A DNA stretch of 5,003 nt from Burkholderiales bacterium (GCA_005793645.1 SXRG01000026.1:1-5003); one strand, 5' to 3'; counted from the stretch's first letter, positions 1 through 5,003 are shown. Numbers and translations are program-made. Notes: generated from the letters alone by a model not told the origin.

Positions 1-446
1 ACCTTGCGGATCAGCGTGTAGCCCGACTTGCGCTCGACCAGGCTGACGATGGCCTGTTTGTGGTTCTTGCCGATAATTGTGTCAGCCTCCCAGTCGCCGA
101 TTCGGCTGCGCTCTTCGACGATCGGTGGGCGCGCCTCGATGGATTGCCGGTTGGGGATGATGCCGCGCCGGTCATGCTTGCCGTAACGCTTCCTGCGCTG
201 CTTCTGGCAACGCAGGTGCTGCCACAGCAAACCGCCAGCACGCTTGTCGGCATAGACCCGCTGATACACAGTTTCGATGCTGATGTCCGCATGGTTGCTG
301 ATTTGCTCTGGACTCCAGTCTTCCAGCAGTCTGGCCTGAGCAAACTCCCAGGTTGCATCATCTATCGTCCGTGCATTCATTGCTCGACGCTCCGTTGCCA
401 AGCGATGTGCCTGCTTGGGGCGATAGCCGCGCCCACCTAACCTGCA
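1..446 (-). pseudogene. IS30-family transposase fragment, N-terminus missing
   Basis: The minus strand is open from a TAA at 449-447 to the window edge. From about 431 it reads GRGYRPKQAHRLA, then WSPEQISNHADISIETVYQRVY, and then GDWEADTIIGKNHKQAIVSLVERKSGY. These are typical of IS30-family transposases: the end of the N-terminal region, the second helix-turn-helix region, and the start of the DDE catalytic domain, where the D of DWEAD is the first catalytic aspartate. The remaining catalytic residues would lie beyond position 1. The stop codon lies only about six codons before the conserved RGYRPKQA, so the first roughly 50-100 residues and the usual start are absent. The first in-frame ATG is internal (380-378). 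The fragment is head to head with another 5'-truncated gene. I see no terminal inverted repeat at the junction. Family assignment is secure. Inactivity is inferred from the missing N-terminus. Confidence 0.85.
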
Positions 447-924
447 TTACTCAAAATTGCACTTCATCCTTGAATCCGCCACTGGTTATCCGGAGGTGGT
501 CAGCACCAGTGACGGTCGGCTGACACTGTCCGTGCCAATCCAGATCAAGCGGCGTGGCGGTCGCAAGGTGGTGAGGCTTCCCGACGGCAATACCTTGAAG
601 CCCAGGCCCATCAACGACAAACCGACACCCATCCAAATGGCGCTGGCGCGTGGTCACCGCTGGTTGGCGATGCTGGAGTCTGGGGAAGCAGAAAACCTGA
701 CGGAGATTGCCAAGCGCGAGGGCATGGATCGGGCGTACATGAGCCGGATGGTCAACCTCACCACGCTGGCGCCAGACATCGTGGCCGCCATCCTGGATGA
801 AACGCTGCCGTCAGAGGTGACGCTGTTTGACCTCGCGTCGGGCACGCCGCTGCTGTGGGATGAGCAGCGGGCGCAGATTCAGTCCGTGTGCCGTGTTGTC
901 AGTCTCGCCGAGCCAGACGATTAA
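427..924 (+). CDS. Recombinase-associated helix-turn-helix protein, probably 5'-truncated
   Basis: The reading frame is open from a TAG at 424-426 to TAA at 922-924. The only early start candidates are TTG at 457 (giving 155 residues) and GTG at 496, and neither has a clear ribosome binding site. From residue 20 of the 155-residue form it shows a beta-strand-like segment (DGRLTLSVPIQIKRRGGRK), a basic patch, then ALARGHRWLAMLESGE and a helix-turn-helix (LTEIAKREGMDRAYMSRMVNL) followed by LAPDIVAAILDE. From memory of the family, this order (RRGGRK, ARA.RW, EIA.REG, YVSR, LAPDIVEAIL) is common in small proteins next to, or in the C-terminal tail of, large serine recombinases on mobile elements. 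No recombinase catalytic domain is present here. The 3' end overlaps the convergent AbiEii gene by 26 nt. It may be a remnant of a recombinase tail or a separate DNA-binding accessory protein; its function is not established. Confidence 0.6.
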   Translation, partial: PRPPNLHYSKLHFILESATGYPEVVSTSDGRLTLSVPIQIKRRGGRKVVRLPDGNTLKPRPINDKPTPIQMALARGHRWLAMLESGEAENLTEIAKREGMDRAYMSRMVNLTTLAPDIVAAILDETLPSEVTLFDLASGTPLLWDEQRAQIQSVCRVVSLAEPDD

Positions 925-1927
925 TCTCGTCTTGAATCGCCGCGCAGCTCACCATGACTGTTTCAAAGGTGGGCTGCTCAAAAGCCAGCAGTCCATCTTC
1001 CAGCATGGCTGCGTAGTCCTTCTCCAGCGCGTCCAGTGACGGCCCCTGCGGGATCAACCGGAGATCCCCCGAGGTCGCCTGGAAATAATCGACCTTGCCG
1101 CCGTCGACATCTTTCTCAACAAAGAACATGGACTTGTGTTCAGCCACCTGCCGTGCCAGCTCGTGATCGCTGGCCGCTGAAGCGAAGTGCGTCGTTTTGG
1201 CCAAAGCGGCGAGGTCATACCAGTGGCGTGAATAGCGATCCCCTCGCAGCCGCCCTTGCAGGCAGTACACATGAGCCGCCGTCGCCTTCTCCCAAAAGGT
1301 ACGCTCTGCCGCCATCACTAGGGGCTGCGCTGTCGGAAATCTCACCCCTTCAATCAGCGGGGCGATGTCGCAAGCTACATGATGTCGCTGATGGGGTTCA
1401 CCGGTGGCTCGCGCACCAAACTCCAACTGGATCGTGGCTGCGGCGTAACCTGTTCCCTTCTTGGTCGCCGGATAAGTGATGATGAGCTTGTCACTGTCTT
1501 TGCCGGCCAGGCTCAGCTCGGCTTGCAGCCCGCTGGCCACAAATGCCTGCTCGATGACGGGTTTGACAGTTTGCTCGATCCATTGCGGCAAGCGGCTGCG
1601 CACCGCACTGGTGATCTTTTTCTCCTGGCTTGCTGACGCCGGGATGGGATTGCCATCGCGCAACAGATCCGACACCAGCTCGCGGATGTCGTAAGTCAGA
1701 TCGATGTCTTCGGAAAAGCGGTCAATGACCTTGTACACCTTGGACAGCGACGTACCGCCCTTGAAGGTCAGTTTGCTGCCCAGCGGCGAGTCGTAAATTG
1801 CAGACAAAGCCCAGACGCCCCAGATGTCTTTTTCCAGCAGGTGCGCTGGCCTTCCACTCCGAGCTGCGGCCACCTCAAGGGCTTCGGACTGATCAGCGGA
1901 ACTGAGTTCAAACCAGGATTCAGGCAT
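899..1927 (-). CDS. abiEii: AbiEii/AbiGii-family nucleotidyltransferase toxin
   Basis: This 342-residue protein is the toxin of a type IV toxin-antitoxin system of the AbiE kind, which gives abortive infection against phage. Family members are GTP-dependent nucleotidyltransferase-fold proteins. The defining motif is complete: FKGGTSLSK at residues 55-63 followed by SEDIDL at 72-77, giving the GG(T/S)-x(n)-DxD signature with D74 and D76 as probable metal ligands. Further family motifs are ERTFWEKATAAH (209-220) and SRHWYDLAAL (233-242). The ATG at 1927-1925 overlaps the antitoxin stop by 8 nt, and a GAGG at 1940-1937 stands nine bases upstream, so the start is well supported and translation is probably coupled. 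The length fits the larger AbiEii members. The gene looks intact, with no frameshift. Its 3' end runs 26 nt into the convergent gene on the other strand, and no terminator is visible there. The nucleotide specificity and cellular target cannot be read from the sequence. Confidence 0.92.
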   Translation of the reverse strand: MPESWFELSSADQSEALEVAAARSGRPAHLLEKDIWGVWALSAIYDSPLGSKLTFKGGTSLSKVYKVIDRFSEDIDLTYDIRELVSDLLRDGNPIPASASQEKKITSAVRSRLPQWIEQTVKPVIEQAFVASGLQAELSLAGKDSDKLIITYPATKKGTGYAAATIQLEFGARATGEPHQRHHVACDIAPLIEGVRFPTAQPLVMAAERTFWEKATAAHVYCLQGRLRGDRYSRHWYDLAALAKTTHFASAASDHELARQVAEHKSMFFVEKDVDGGKVDYFQATSGDLRLIPQGPSLDALEKDYAAMLEDGLLAFEQPTFETVMVSCAAIQDEINRLARRD

Positions 1928-2516
1928 GTTCGCTGACCTCGCTCACCGCGCGCGCCATCCAACTGGGTAGGACGGCTCGGGCAGAGCGCATCGCTGCCCA
2001 TTCTGCCGGTGGTAGTTTGGTGTAAAGCATCTTCAGTGCCGAGGAGGCTTGCTCCGGCCCCAGCCATGAAAGGGCACGGATCGCCATGCCGGCCGGACGC
2101 GCACCCAGAACCAGCTGCCATCGATTGCCATGCTTGAGTTCGACGGTTCGATTGCCGAGCTGTAATTTGCGTGAGCGCCCCGAGGTCAGGAATACCTCAC
2201 GGGTTGGCACCTGAGTGGTCAAACCCAGTGCGTTGGCCTCGGTGGCACCGTTGGCAACGATCACCTCACCGCTAGCCGACTCAATGGCCTTGACCACAGC
2301 CTCGGTCGAGGGGGGGCGTACACCAAAGCGGCTGATCACCGGTGCAGCGTAGGCGCCGCGCCCAACGCGCATCAGTTTGCCTTCGCGTGTCAAACGGGTG
2401 AGGGTCTGATCCACCGCAGCTCTGGAGGCCAGATGCAGGAACTCTTTGGCCGACAGCAAGCCGCCTTCGGGCAAGGCTTCTGCAACAGACAAGATGGTTT
2501 CAGCAAGATGGCTCAT
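1920..2516 (-). CDS. abiEi: AbiEi-type antitoxin (DUF6088-like)
   Basis: This 198-residue protein is encoded directly before the AbiEii toxin and overlaps it by 8 nt, the standard antitoxin-toxin order. Residues 1-60 look like a winged helix: a helical start, AVDQTLTRLTREGKLMRVGRG in the recognition-helix and wing region, then AYAAP. This is the DNA-binding part seen in AbiEi/DUF6088 antitoxins. Residues 70-150 form the conserved middle region, including EVIVANGATEANALGL and TREVFLTSGRSRKLQLG, and a helical C-terminus follows. The start at ATG 2516-2514 is supported by GGAG at 2527-2524 with seven bases between. In studied AbiE systems the antitoxin represses its own promoter by binding inverted repeats and neutralises the toxin without a stable protein complex. 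The perfect inverted repeat at 2529-2560 fits that autoregulation. The family call rests on motif pattern plus context with the toxin. Confidence 0.88.
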   Translation of the reverse strand: MSHLAETILSVAEALPEGGLLSAKEFLHLASRAAVDQTLTRLTREGKLMRVGRGAYAAPVISRFGVRPPSTEAVVKAIESASGEVIVANGATEANALGLTTQVPTREVFLTSGRSRKLQLGNRTVELKHGNRWQLVLGARPAGMAIRALSWLGPEQASSALKMLYTKLPPAEWAAMRSARAVLPSWMARAVSEVSEHA

Positions 2517-2528
2517 GGTCAGACTCCG

Positions 2529-2560
2529 TTTGTCAGAAGTGTATATCTACTTCTGACAAA
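2529..2560. promoter_or_regulatory. Perfect 12-bp inverted repeat, candidate AbiEi operator
   Basis: The arms TTTGTCAGAAGT (2529-2540) and ACTTCTGACAAA (2549-2560) are exact reverse complements separated by an 8-nt AT-rich spacer (2541-2548). The centre lies about 28 bp upstream of the antitoxin ATG and the left arm ends 13 bp from it. The repeat covers the probable -10 box. Negative autoregulation through inverted repeats is established for AbiEi antitoxins; binding at this site is inferred from position and symmetry. Confidence 0.75.
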
Positions 2561-2567
2561 CTGCAAA
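2540..2567 (-). promoter_or_regulatory. Probable sigma-70 promoter of the abiE operon
   Basis: Read on the minus strand, TTTGCA (2567-2562) and TATACA (2545-2540) are separated by 16 bp, matching the -35 and -10 consensus at four of six bases each. Transcription would start near 2533, leaving a leader of about 17 nt that contains the GGAG ribosome binding site. The -10 box sits inside the inverted repeat, so a bound repressor would block it. Confidence 0.5.
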
Positions 2568-2589
2568 CGACAGGTGAGCGCATGAACCT

Positions 2590-2614
2590 ACCGGCCAAGG
2601 GCGAAAACACCGGT
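2590..2614 (-). promoter_or_regulatory. Hairpin exposing a candidate antisense target sequence
   Basis: ACCGG (2590-2594) and CCGGT (2610-2614) can pair and leave a 15-nt loop. On the minus strand that loop contains TTTCGCCC (from plus-strand GGGCGAAA at 2599-2606), the exact complement of GGGCGAAA in the hairpin at 2706-2718 on the same strand. A G-U extension of two more pairs is possible. This is the geometry of a loop-to-loop antisense target, but an 8-nt match alone is weak. Confidence 0.3.
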
Positions 2615-2617
2615 CGC

Positions 2618-2848
2618 TTACCAATGCCAAAAAACAACCGCTTGATCAATCAACGCGCAAGCCGTTGATTTACATAGGCCGAAGGCGTTGCCCCTGCGGA
2701 CTTCTGGCGGTTTCGCCCCCGACAGAAAGGAGAGATGAATGGCCCGGAGAGAGCGCCATGTGGCCAAAGGGAGGCTGGCAGCCGGACTGTCGAAGTCCGC
2801 AAACCTACTCAGCGTTCCGCGCATGTTCGCGGAGTCTGGCGGGAGCAC
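2618..2848 (-). CDS. Small Icd/Ash-like prophage ORF (doubtful)
   Basis: This 76-codon frame runs from GTG at 2848, or 68 codons from ATG at 2824, to TAA at 2620-2618. The middle reads SLRAIHLSFLSGAKPPEV and then RRGNAFGLCKSTACAL. From memory, RSLR-x-I-x-L-x(n)-EVRRGNAFG-x-(C/R)KST is the recurrent core of small proteins annotated as host cell division inhibitor Icd-like or Ash family in P1/P4-type prophages and satellites, and Icd of phage P1 is of similar size. The GTG abuts the tRNA terminator T-tract and neither start has a convincing ribosome binding site. Much of the frame overlaps a foldable RNA segment, so the conservation I recall may reflect an RNA rather than a protein. No catalytic motif or membrane segment is evident. 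It is either a decayed immunity-region ORF or a non-coding frame over a phage antisense RNA. Confidence 0.35.
   Translation of the reverse strand: MLPPDSANMRGTLSRFADFDSPAASLPLATWRSLRAIHLSFLSGAKPPEVRRGNAFGLCKSTACALIDQAVVFWHW
2648..2670. repeat. 8-bp hairpin-forming inverted repeat
   Basis: AATCAACG (2648-2655) and CGTTGATT (2663-2670) are perfect reverse complements around the 7-nt loop CGCAAGC. An overlapping TTGATCAA palindrome lies at 2642-2649. No T-tract follows on either strand, so it is not a typical intrinsic terminator. It lies near the 3' end of the Icd-like frame and may be an RNA structural element. Confidence 0.55.
2695..2801 (-). ncRNA. Structured segment, candidate c4/CI-like phage immunity antisense RNA
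   Basis: The arms TGCGGACTTC and GAAGTCCGCA (2695-2704 and 2792-2801) form a perfect 10-bp closing stem. Inside are GGCG-GTTT-CGCC (2706-2717), ATGGC/GCCAT (2739-2743 and 2755-2759) with a competing TGGCC/GGCCA pairing, and GGCT/AGCC (2773-2783). An alternative CGACAG/CTGTCG pairing (2720-2725 with 2787-2792) competes with the base of the main stem. A closing stem around several small hairpins, overlapping an Icd-like frame, resembles c4 RNA of phages P1/P7 and CI RNA of satellite P4, which silence downstream phage genes in trans by antisense pairing. Strand is set by the Icd-like frame and by a complementary site downstream at 2599-2606. I see no clear promoter of its own. The structure is visible in the sequence; the family assignment is inference. 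Confidence 0.4.
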
Positions 2849-2849
2849 A

Positions 2850-2883
2850 TAAGAAAAAACCCAACCGAGAAGGGTTGGGTTTT
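2850..2883 (-). terminator. Rho-independent terminator of tRNA-Phe
   Basis: AAAACCCAACC (2856-2866) pairs with GGTTGGGTTTT (2873-2883) to give an 11-bp stem around a 6-nt loop. On the minus strand the stem runs into TTTTTTCTTAT, a good U-tract. It starts six bases after the CCA end of tRNA-Phe, so it ends that transcript. On the plus strand only four T residues follow, so it works mainly for minus-strand transcripts. Confidence 0.88.
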
Positions 2884-2888
2884 GAATA

Positions 2889-2964
2889 TGGTGGCCAGTC
2901 TCGGAATCGAACCAAGGACACGCGGATTTTCACTCCGCTGCTCTACCAACTGAGCTAACTGGCC
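2889..2964 (-). tRNA. tRNA-Phe (GAA) with encoded CCA
   Basis: A full 76-nt cloverleaf folds on the minus strand. The acceptor stem is GGCCAGT/ACTGGCC, the D arm GCTC-AGTTGGTA-GAGC, the anticodon stem GCGGA/TCCGC with loop GTGAAAA (anticodon GAA, read at 34-36), the variable loop GTGTC, and the T arm CTTGG-TTCGATT-CCGAG with one T-G pair at 51-63. The discriminator is A and CCA is encoded. The variable loop and T arm match those I recall for E. coli tRNA-Phe. The base at position 32 is G, where a pyrimidine is usual. The gene has its own promoter and terminator. Its 3' end faces the accessory half of the window, the side on which tRNA-integrating elements insert. Confidence 0.97.
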
Positions 2965-2977
2965 ACTTTTCTCGATG

Positions 2978-2992
2978 CTGCGGAGCCCGCAG
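2978..2992 (-). other. Hairpin in the tRNA-Phe leader
   Basis: CTGCGG (2978-2983) and CCGCAG (2987-2992) form a perfect 6-bp GC-rich stem with a 3-nt loop in the transcribed leader, 13 bases before the mature 5' end. On the minus strand it is followed after eight bases by only a short A/T run (GAGAAAAG), so it is not a terminator. It may affect RNase P processing of the precursor. Confidence 0.45.
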
Positions 2993-3005
2993 ACGATGCG
3001 GCCGG

Positions 3006-3034
3006 ATTAGACCTGCTTACGGTGTTTTAGTCAA
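3006..3034 (-). promoter_or_regulatory. Strong sigma-70 promoter of tRNA-Phe
   Basis: On the minus strand, TTGACT (3034-3029) and TCTAAT (3011-3006) each match consensus at five of six bases with an ideal 17-bp spacer. The following bases CCGGCCGC form a GC-rich discriminator, as expected for stable-RNA promoters under stringent control. The start would be near 2999, about 35 nt before the mature tRNA. The -35 box overlaps the TGA stop of the nuclease gene. Confidence 0.85.
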
Positions 3035-5003
3035 GCGACGCGCGGGGGTTTATACCAATCGCCCTTGCGGCAAATCCCCTTGGATTCGCAATATTCACAC
3101 CCTGCGTCAGCACCGTTCGCGGGCAACGGCTGGCCTTCGGCAATGGCCGAAAAGGTTATCTTGAGCCTGGCCAACTCGGCCGCAACGGCCTCGGCGAAGT
3201 CTGTCTGTACAGAATAGCGTTTAACCCGGGCGGGATCATCCACACCGACGAAACTGCCCTCCGTCGCGCCGGTCAAAATCCCGTAAAAAGCCAATTGCAC
3301 CGCTTCTTGACCGGGCTGCACCCGCTTGCGAAGCACGCTGTCCGTTTGAGTCTTGTAGTCGATGACGAGCCGCCCACCCGCGCCCAAATCGCAACGGTCG
3401 ATGCGGCCGTAGAGTTCGATAGTCTGACCCTCCTGGAGGGTCAAGGTCTGAGAATGCGGCTGCTCAGACTCAATACAGCAATACCCCTGTTCGCTATGCG
3501 CAATCGCCCAATCCAGATAGGCCGGCAAAATCCCTTCCCAGCGCGCACGCCAAGCCTCGGCAAGCGGGTCACGGCGAGACCAGGCGGAGAAACTGCGCTG
3601 ACTAAGGGTCTTCAATTCGTCCAACAGGGCGGCCTGGTCCGCCCGCACCAAGATCGGATGTGCCGTATGGAACTCGGCCAGCACCCGGTGTACACAGTCG
3701 CCGTGATCCTTCTTTTCCATCTCCTCGGACACCTCGTCCAACGCCCTTAGCCCCAACCCGTAACGGGAAAAATATTGATAGGGACAGTCAATCAGGCCCT
3801 GCCATGCTGATGCGCTGAGCCGCTCCGGCAGTCTCGGCAAAGTAGCCGTGGCCGGCACCTGCGCAATGGGCAAGTCGTCAGGAATGGGTGTGAGATAGCG
3901 CTGCGGGGAAATTTCCAGCCCACTCCCCCACGCCAATTGATGCATCATATTGAGCAGGCAAATACAGGACGCCGCCCCATTGGCCTCTCCATCGACCTGA
4001 TCTTGCCAGGTCAACAGGACTTGGGCCGCGCGCGACACAGCATCGCGCAGCGCCGCCTCCAGTCGCTGTTCGTGTTCGGCCCGCCCCGGCAAGCCCAGCT
4101 CGCGCCGCACGGCATCTGCCATCAACCCGGCCGAGGCCTCCCCCGGAAAATGCCGAACATCCGCGCCCAGTACGAGCAAGGCATCAAAATCCCGCAATCG
4201 CGCGGCTGCCAAATGCGTTAATCGCAACGGACTACGGATATCACTCTCTTGGAAGGTCGCCGCTTCTAGACCCAGAGCCAACCAAGCGGCCCATTCCGAA
4301 CGCTGGTAACGCGTGGCATCGGCCACCACGGCCGTGGTCAGCTCGTCGAGCAGTTGCCGCAGGCGGCGCCCCGCGCTGTCGCTTTGCAGCGCCGGGGCAA
4401 TGCCCATAAGATCGAACATCTTGTTCAGACGCGCCTGCCAGTCAGCCAGAGGACGGGCACGATTATCAAACAGGCGGGCAGACATCCGCAATCGCTCCAG
4501 AACGGCCCGAACCACCGACGCCTCTTCGGAAAGACGCAAGAGGGTATCCAAGCCATTGACGACATGGGTGCGCGCATAAAAACCCCGCAGGTGCATCAGA
4601 ACCTGACGACGATCCACCTCAGGGAGATCATTCAGGCAATGCGGCGAGGTCAGAAAATCAAGCACATCCCTGTAATAAAAGTCATCACTCAAGAGTGTCT
4701 GCCAGCGATCAACAACATGACTGACGACGGTGGTCGGAAAAGACCAGCCCGTCTCGTCCTGGAGCAGGATGCCATCACGCTCTAGGATGGCACGCAGGCG
4801 GCGCGCGGCAAGGCGGTCAAGGGCCACGATACCAATCTGGGCGGCGCCTTCTGCCAATCGAGCACGCACCCAATTCACCGCCGTCAGCGCCTCATCTTCT
4901 AGATCGGCGGCGGCGTAAAGTGCGACCCAGGGCTGCAACGGGCTAACCGGCAGAGCCTCCGCCAGGGCCCTAGCACGATCACGCAACGGAAGATCGTCTG
5001 GAT
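3031..5003 (-). CDS. AddB/RecB-like PD-(D/E)XK nuclease, N-terminus outside window
   Basis: The frame is open to the window edge, so the TTG at 4986 need not be the start. The residue numbers below count from it. Residues 19-275 resemble the inactive superfamily I helicase-like part of AddB-type proteins, with IGIVALDRLAARRLRAILER (51-70), DETGWSFPTT (77-86) and FDALLVLGADVRHFPGE (267-283); no Walker A motif is visible. Residues 385-651 form a RecB-family nuclease: H433 in the GDCVHRVLAEF motif, D530 in GRIDR, D543 and K545 in VIDYKT, and Q564-x3-Y568. C401 in IDCPYQYF plus C630, C633 and C639 (C-x2-C-x5-C) give the four-cysteine Fe-S arrangement of AddB nucleases. The family acts with a UvrD/AddA-type helicase in end resection for recombinational repair; that partner is not in view. 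All expected catalytic residues are present, so the enzyme is probably active. It ends at TGA 3033-3031, within the tRNA-Phe -35 box. Confidence 0.9.
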   Translation of the reverse strand, partial: PDDLPLRDRARALAEALPVSPLQPWVALYAAADLEDEALTAVNWVRARLAEGAAQIGIVALDRLAARRLRAILERDGILLQDETGWSFPTTVVSHVVDRWQTLLSDDFYYRDVLDFLTSPHCLNDLPEVDRRQVLMHLRGFYARTHVVNGLDTLLRLSEEASVVRAVLERLRMSARLFDNRARPLADWQARLNKMFDLMGIAPALQSDSAGRRLRQLLDELTTAVVADATRYQRSEWAAWLALGLEAATFQESDIRSPLRLTHLAAARLRDFDALLVLGADVRHFPGEASAGLMADAVRRELGLPGRAEHEQRLEAALRDAVSRAAQVLLTWQDQVDGEANGAASCICLLNMMHQLAWGSGLEISPQRYLTPIPDDLPIAQVPATATLPRLPERLSASAWQGLIDCPYQYFSRYGLGLRALDEVSEEMEKKDHGDCVHRVLAEFHTAHPILVRADQAALLDELKTLSQRSFSAWSRRDPLAEAWRARWEGILPAYLDWAIAHSEQGYCCIESEQPHSQTLTLQEGQTIELYGRIDRCDLGAGGRLVIDYKTQTDSVLRKRVQPGQEAVQLAFYGILTGATEGSFVGVDDPARVKRYSVQTDFAEAVAAELARLKITFSAIAEGQPLPANGADAGCEYCESKGICRKGDWYKPPRVA

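Noticed and set aside
60..440. Plus-strand open frame of 126 codons
   Set aside because: It is the antisense of the IS30 transposase frame, which carries clear family motifs; this frame has none.
1768..2121. Minus-strand open frame of 117 codons spanning the abiE junction
   Set aside because: It lies out of frame over the antitoxin and toxin genes, both well supported by motifs and start sites.
2533..2583. 16-codon minus-strand frame (MRSPVVCSLSEVDIHF) ahead of the antitoxin
   Set aside because: It has a weak ribosome binding site and lies across the promoter and operator, upstream of the likely transcription start. A leader-peptide role cannot be supported.
2880..2912. tRNA-Phe 3' end as an attachment site with a direct repeat
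   Set aside because: No second copy of the 3' terminal bases was found elsewhere in the window.
2665..2958. Plus-strand frames running into tRNA-Phe
   Set aside because: They read through the terminator hairpin and the antisense strand of the tRNA, so they are not credible genes.
3295..3750. Plus-strand open frame of 151 codons opposite the nuclease
   Set aside because: It is a shadow of the high-GC nuclease gene with low-complexity composition and no recognisable domain.
1..5003. CRISPR array or tandem repeats
   Set aside because: No regularly spaced repeats of CRISPR length were seen on either strand.

Overview
The window reads as a chromosomal stretch of a moderately GC-rich proteobacterium, most likely a betaproteobacterium or a related gammaproteobacterium. 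This rests on gene content and on a tRNA-Phe with an encoded CCA end; no single marker fixes the taxon. It divides into a mobile or accessory left half (about 1-2850) and a core-like right half (about 2850-5003) that meet at a tRNA-Phe gene.

Left half. Positions 1 to about 440 hold, on the minus strand, part of an IS30-family transposase without its N-terminal DNA-binding region; its C-terminus lies beyond the window. Head to head with it, on the plus strand, is a helix-turn-helix protein (about 427-924) of the kind found with, or as the tail of, large serine recombinases. It also lacks a convincing start, so the point near 437-456 looks like a rearrangement scar. Converging on that gene is a complete AbiE type IV toxin-antitoxin pair on the minus strand: antitoxin AbiEi (DUF6088-like, 1920-2516) followed, with an 8-nt overlap, by the nucleotidyltransferase toxin AbiEii (899-1927). 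Just upstream of the antitoxin a perfect 12-bp inverted repeat covers the probable -10 box, a good candidate autoregulatory operator.

Positions 2560-2850 hold no ordinary gene. On the minus strand there is a small ORF whose translation resembles the Icd/Ash-like small proteins of P1/P4-type prophages. It overlaps a foldable segment (10-bp closing stem at 2695-2801 with internal hairpins). One inner hairpin is complementary over 8 nt to the loop of another hairpin about 105 nt further downstream on the same strand. This is the arrangement expected of a c4/CI-type phage immunity antisense RNA and its target. It is the most interesting part of the window, but the assignment is inference.

Right half. 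A 76-nt tRNA-Phe(GAA) on the minus strand (2889-2964) has a strong sigma-70 promoter whose -35 box overlaps the stop codon of the preceding gene, and a rho-independent terminator immediately after it. Upstream on the same strand is most of an AddB/RecB-like PD-(D/E)XK nuclease (3031 to the window edge) with an inactive helicase-like region, a complete nuclease motif set and four cysteines of the Fe-S type. It is expected to work with a UvrD/AddA-type helicase in double-strand-break processing, though that partner is not visible here.

Taken together, phage-defence and mobile-element debris lies on the 3' side of a tRNA-Phe gene, a common integration site, next to a housekeeping recombination gene. 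No integrase and no second copy of the tRNA 3' end is present, so a bounded island cannot be shown from this window.
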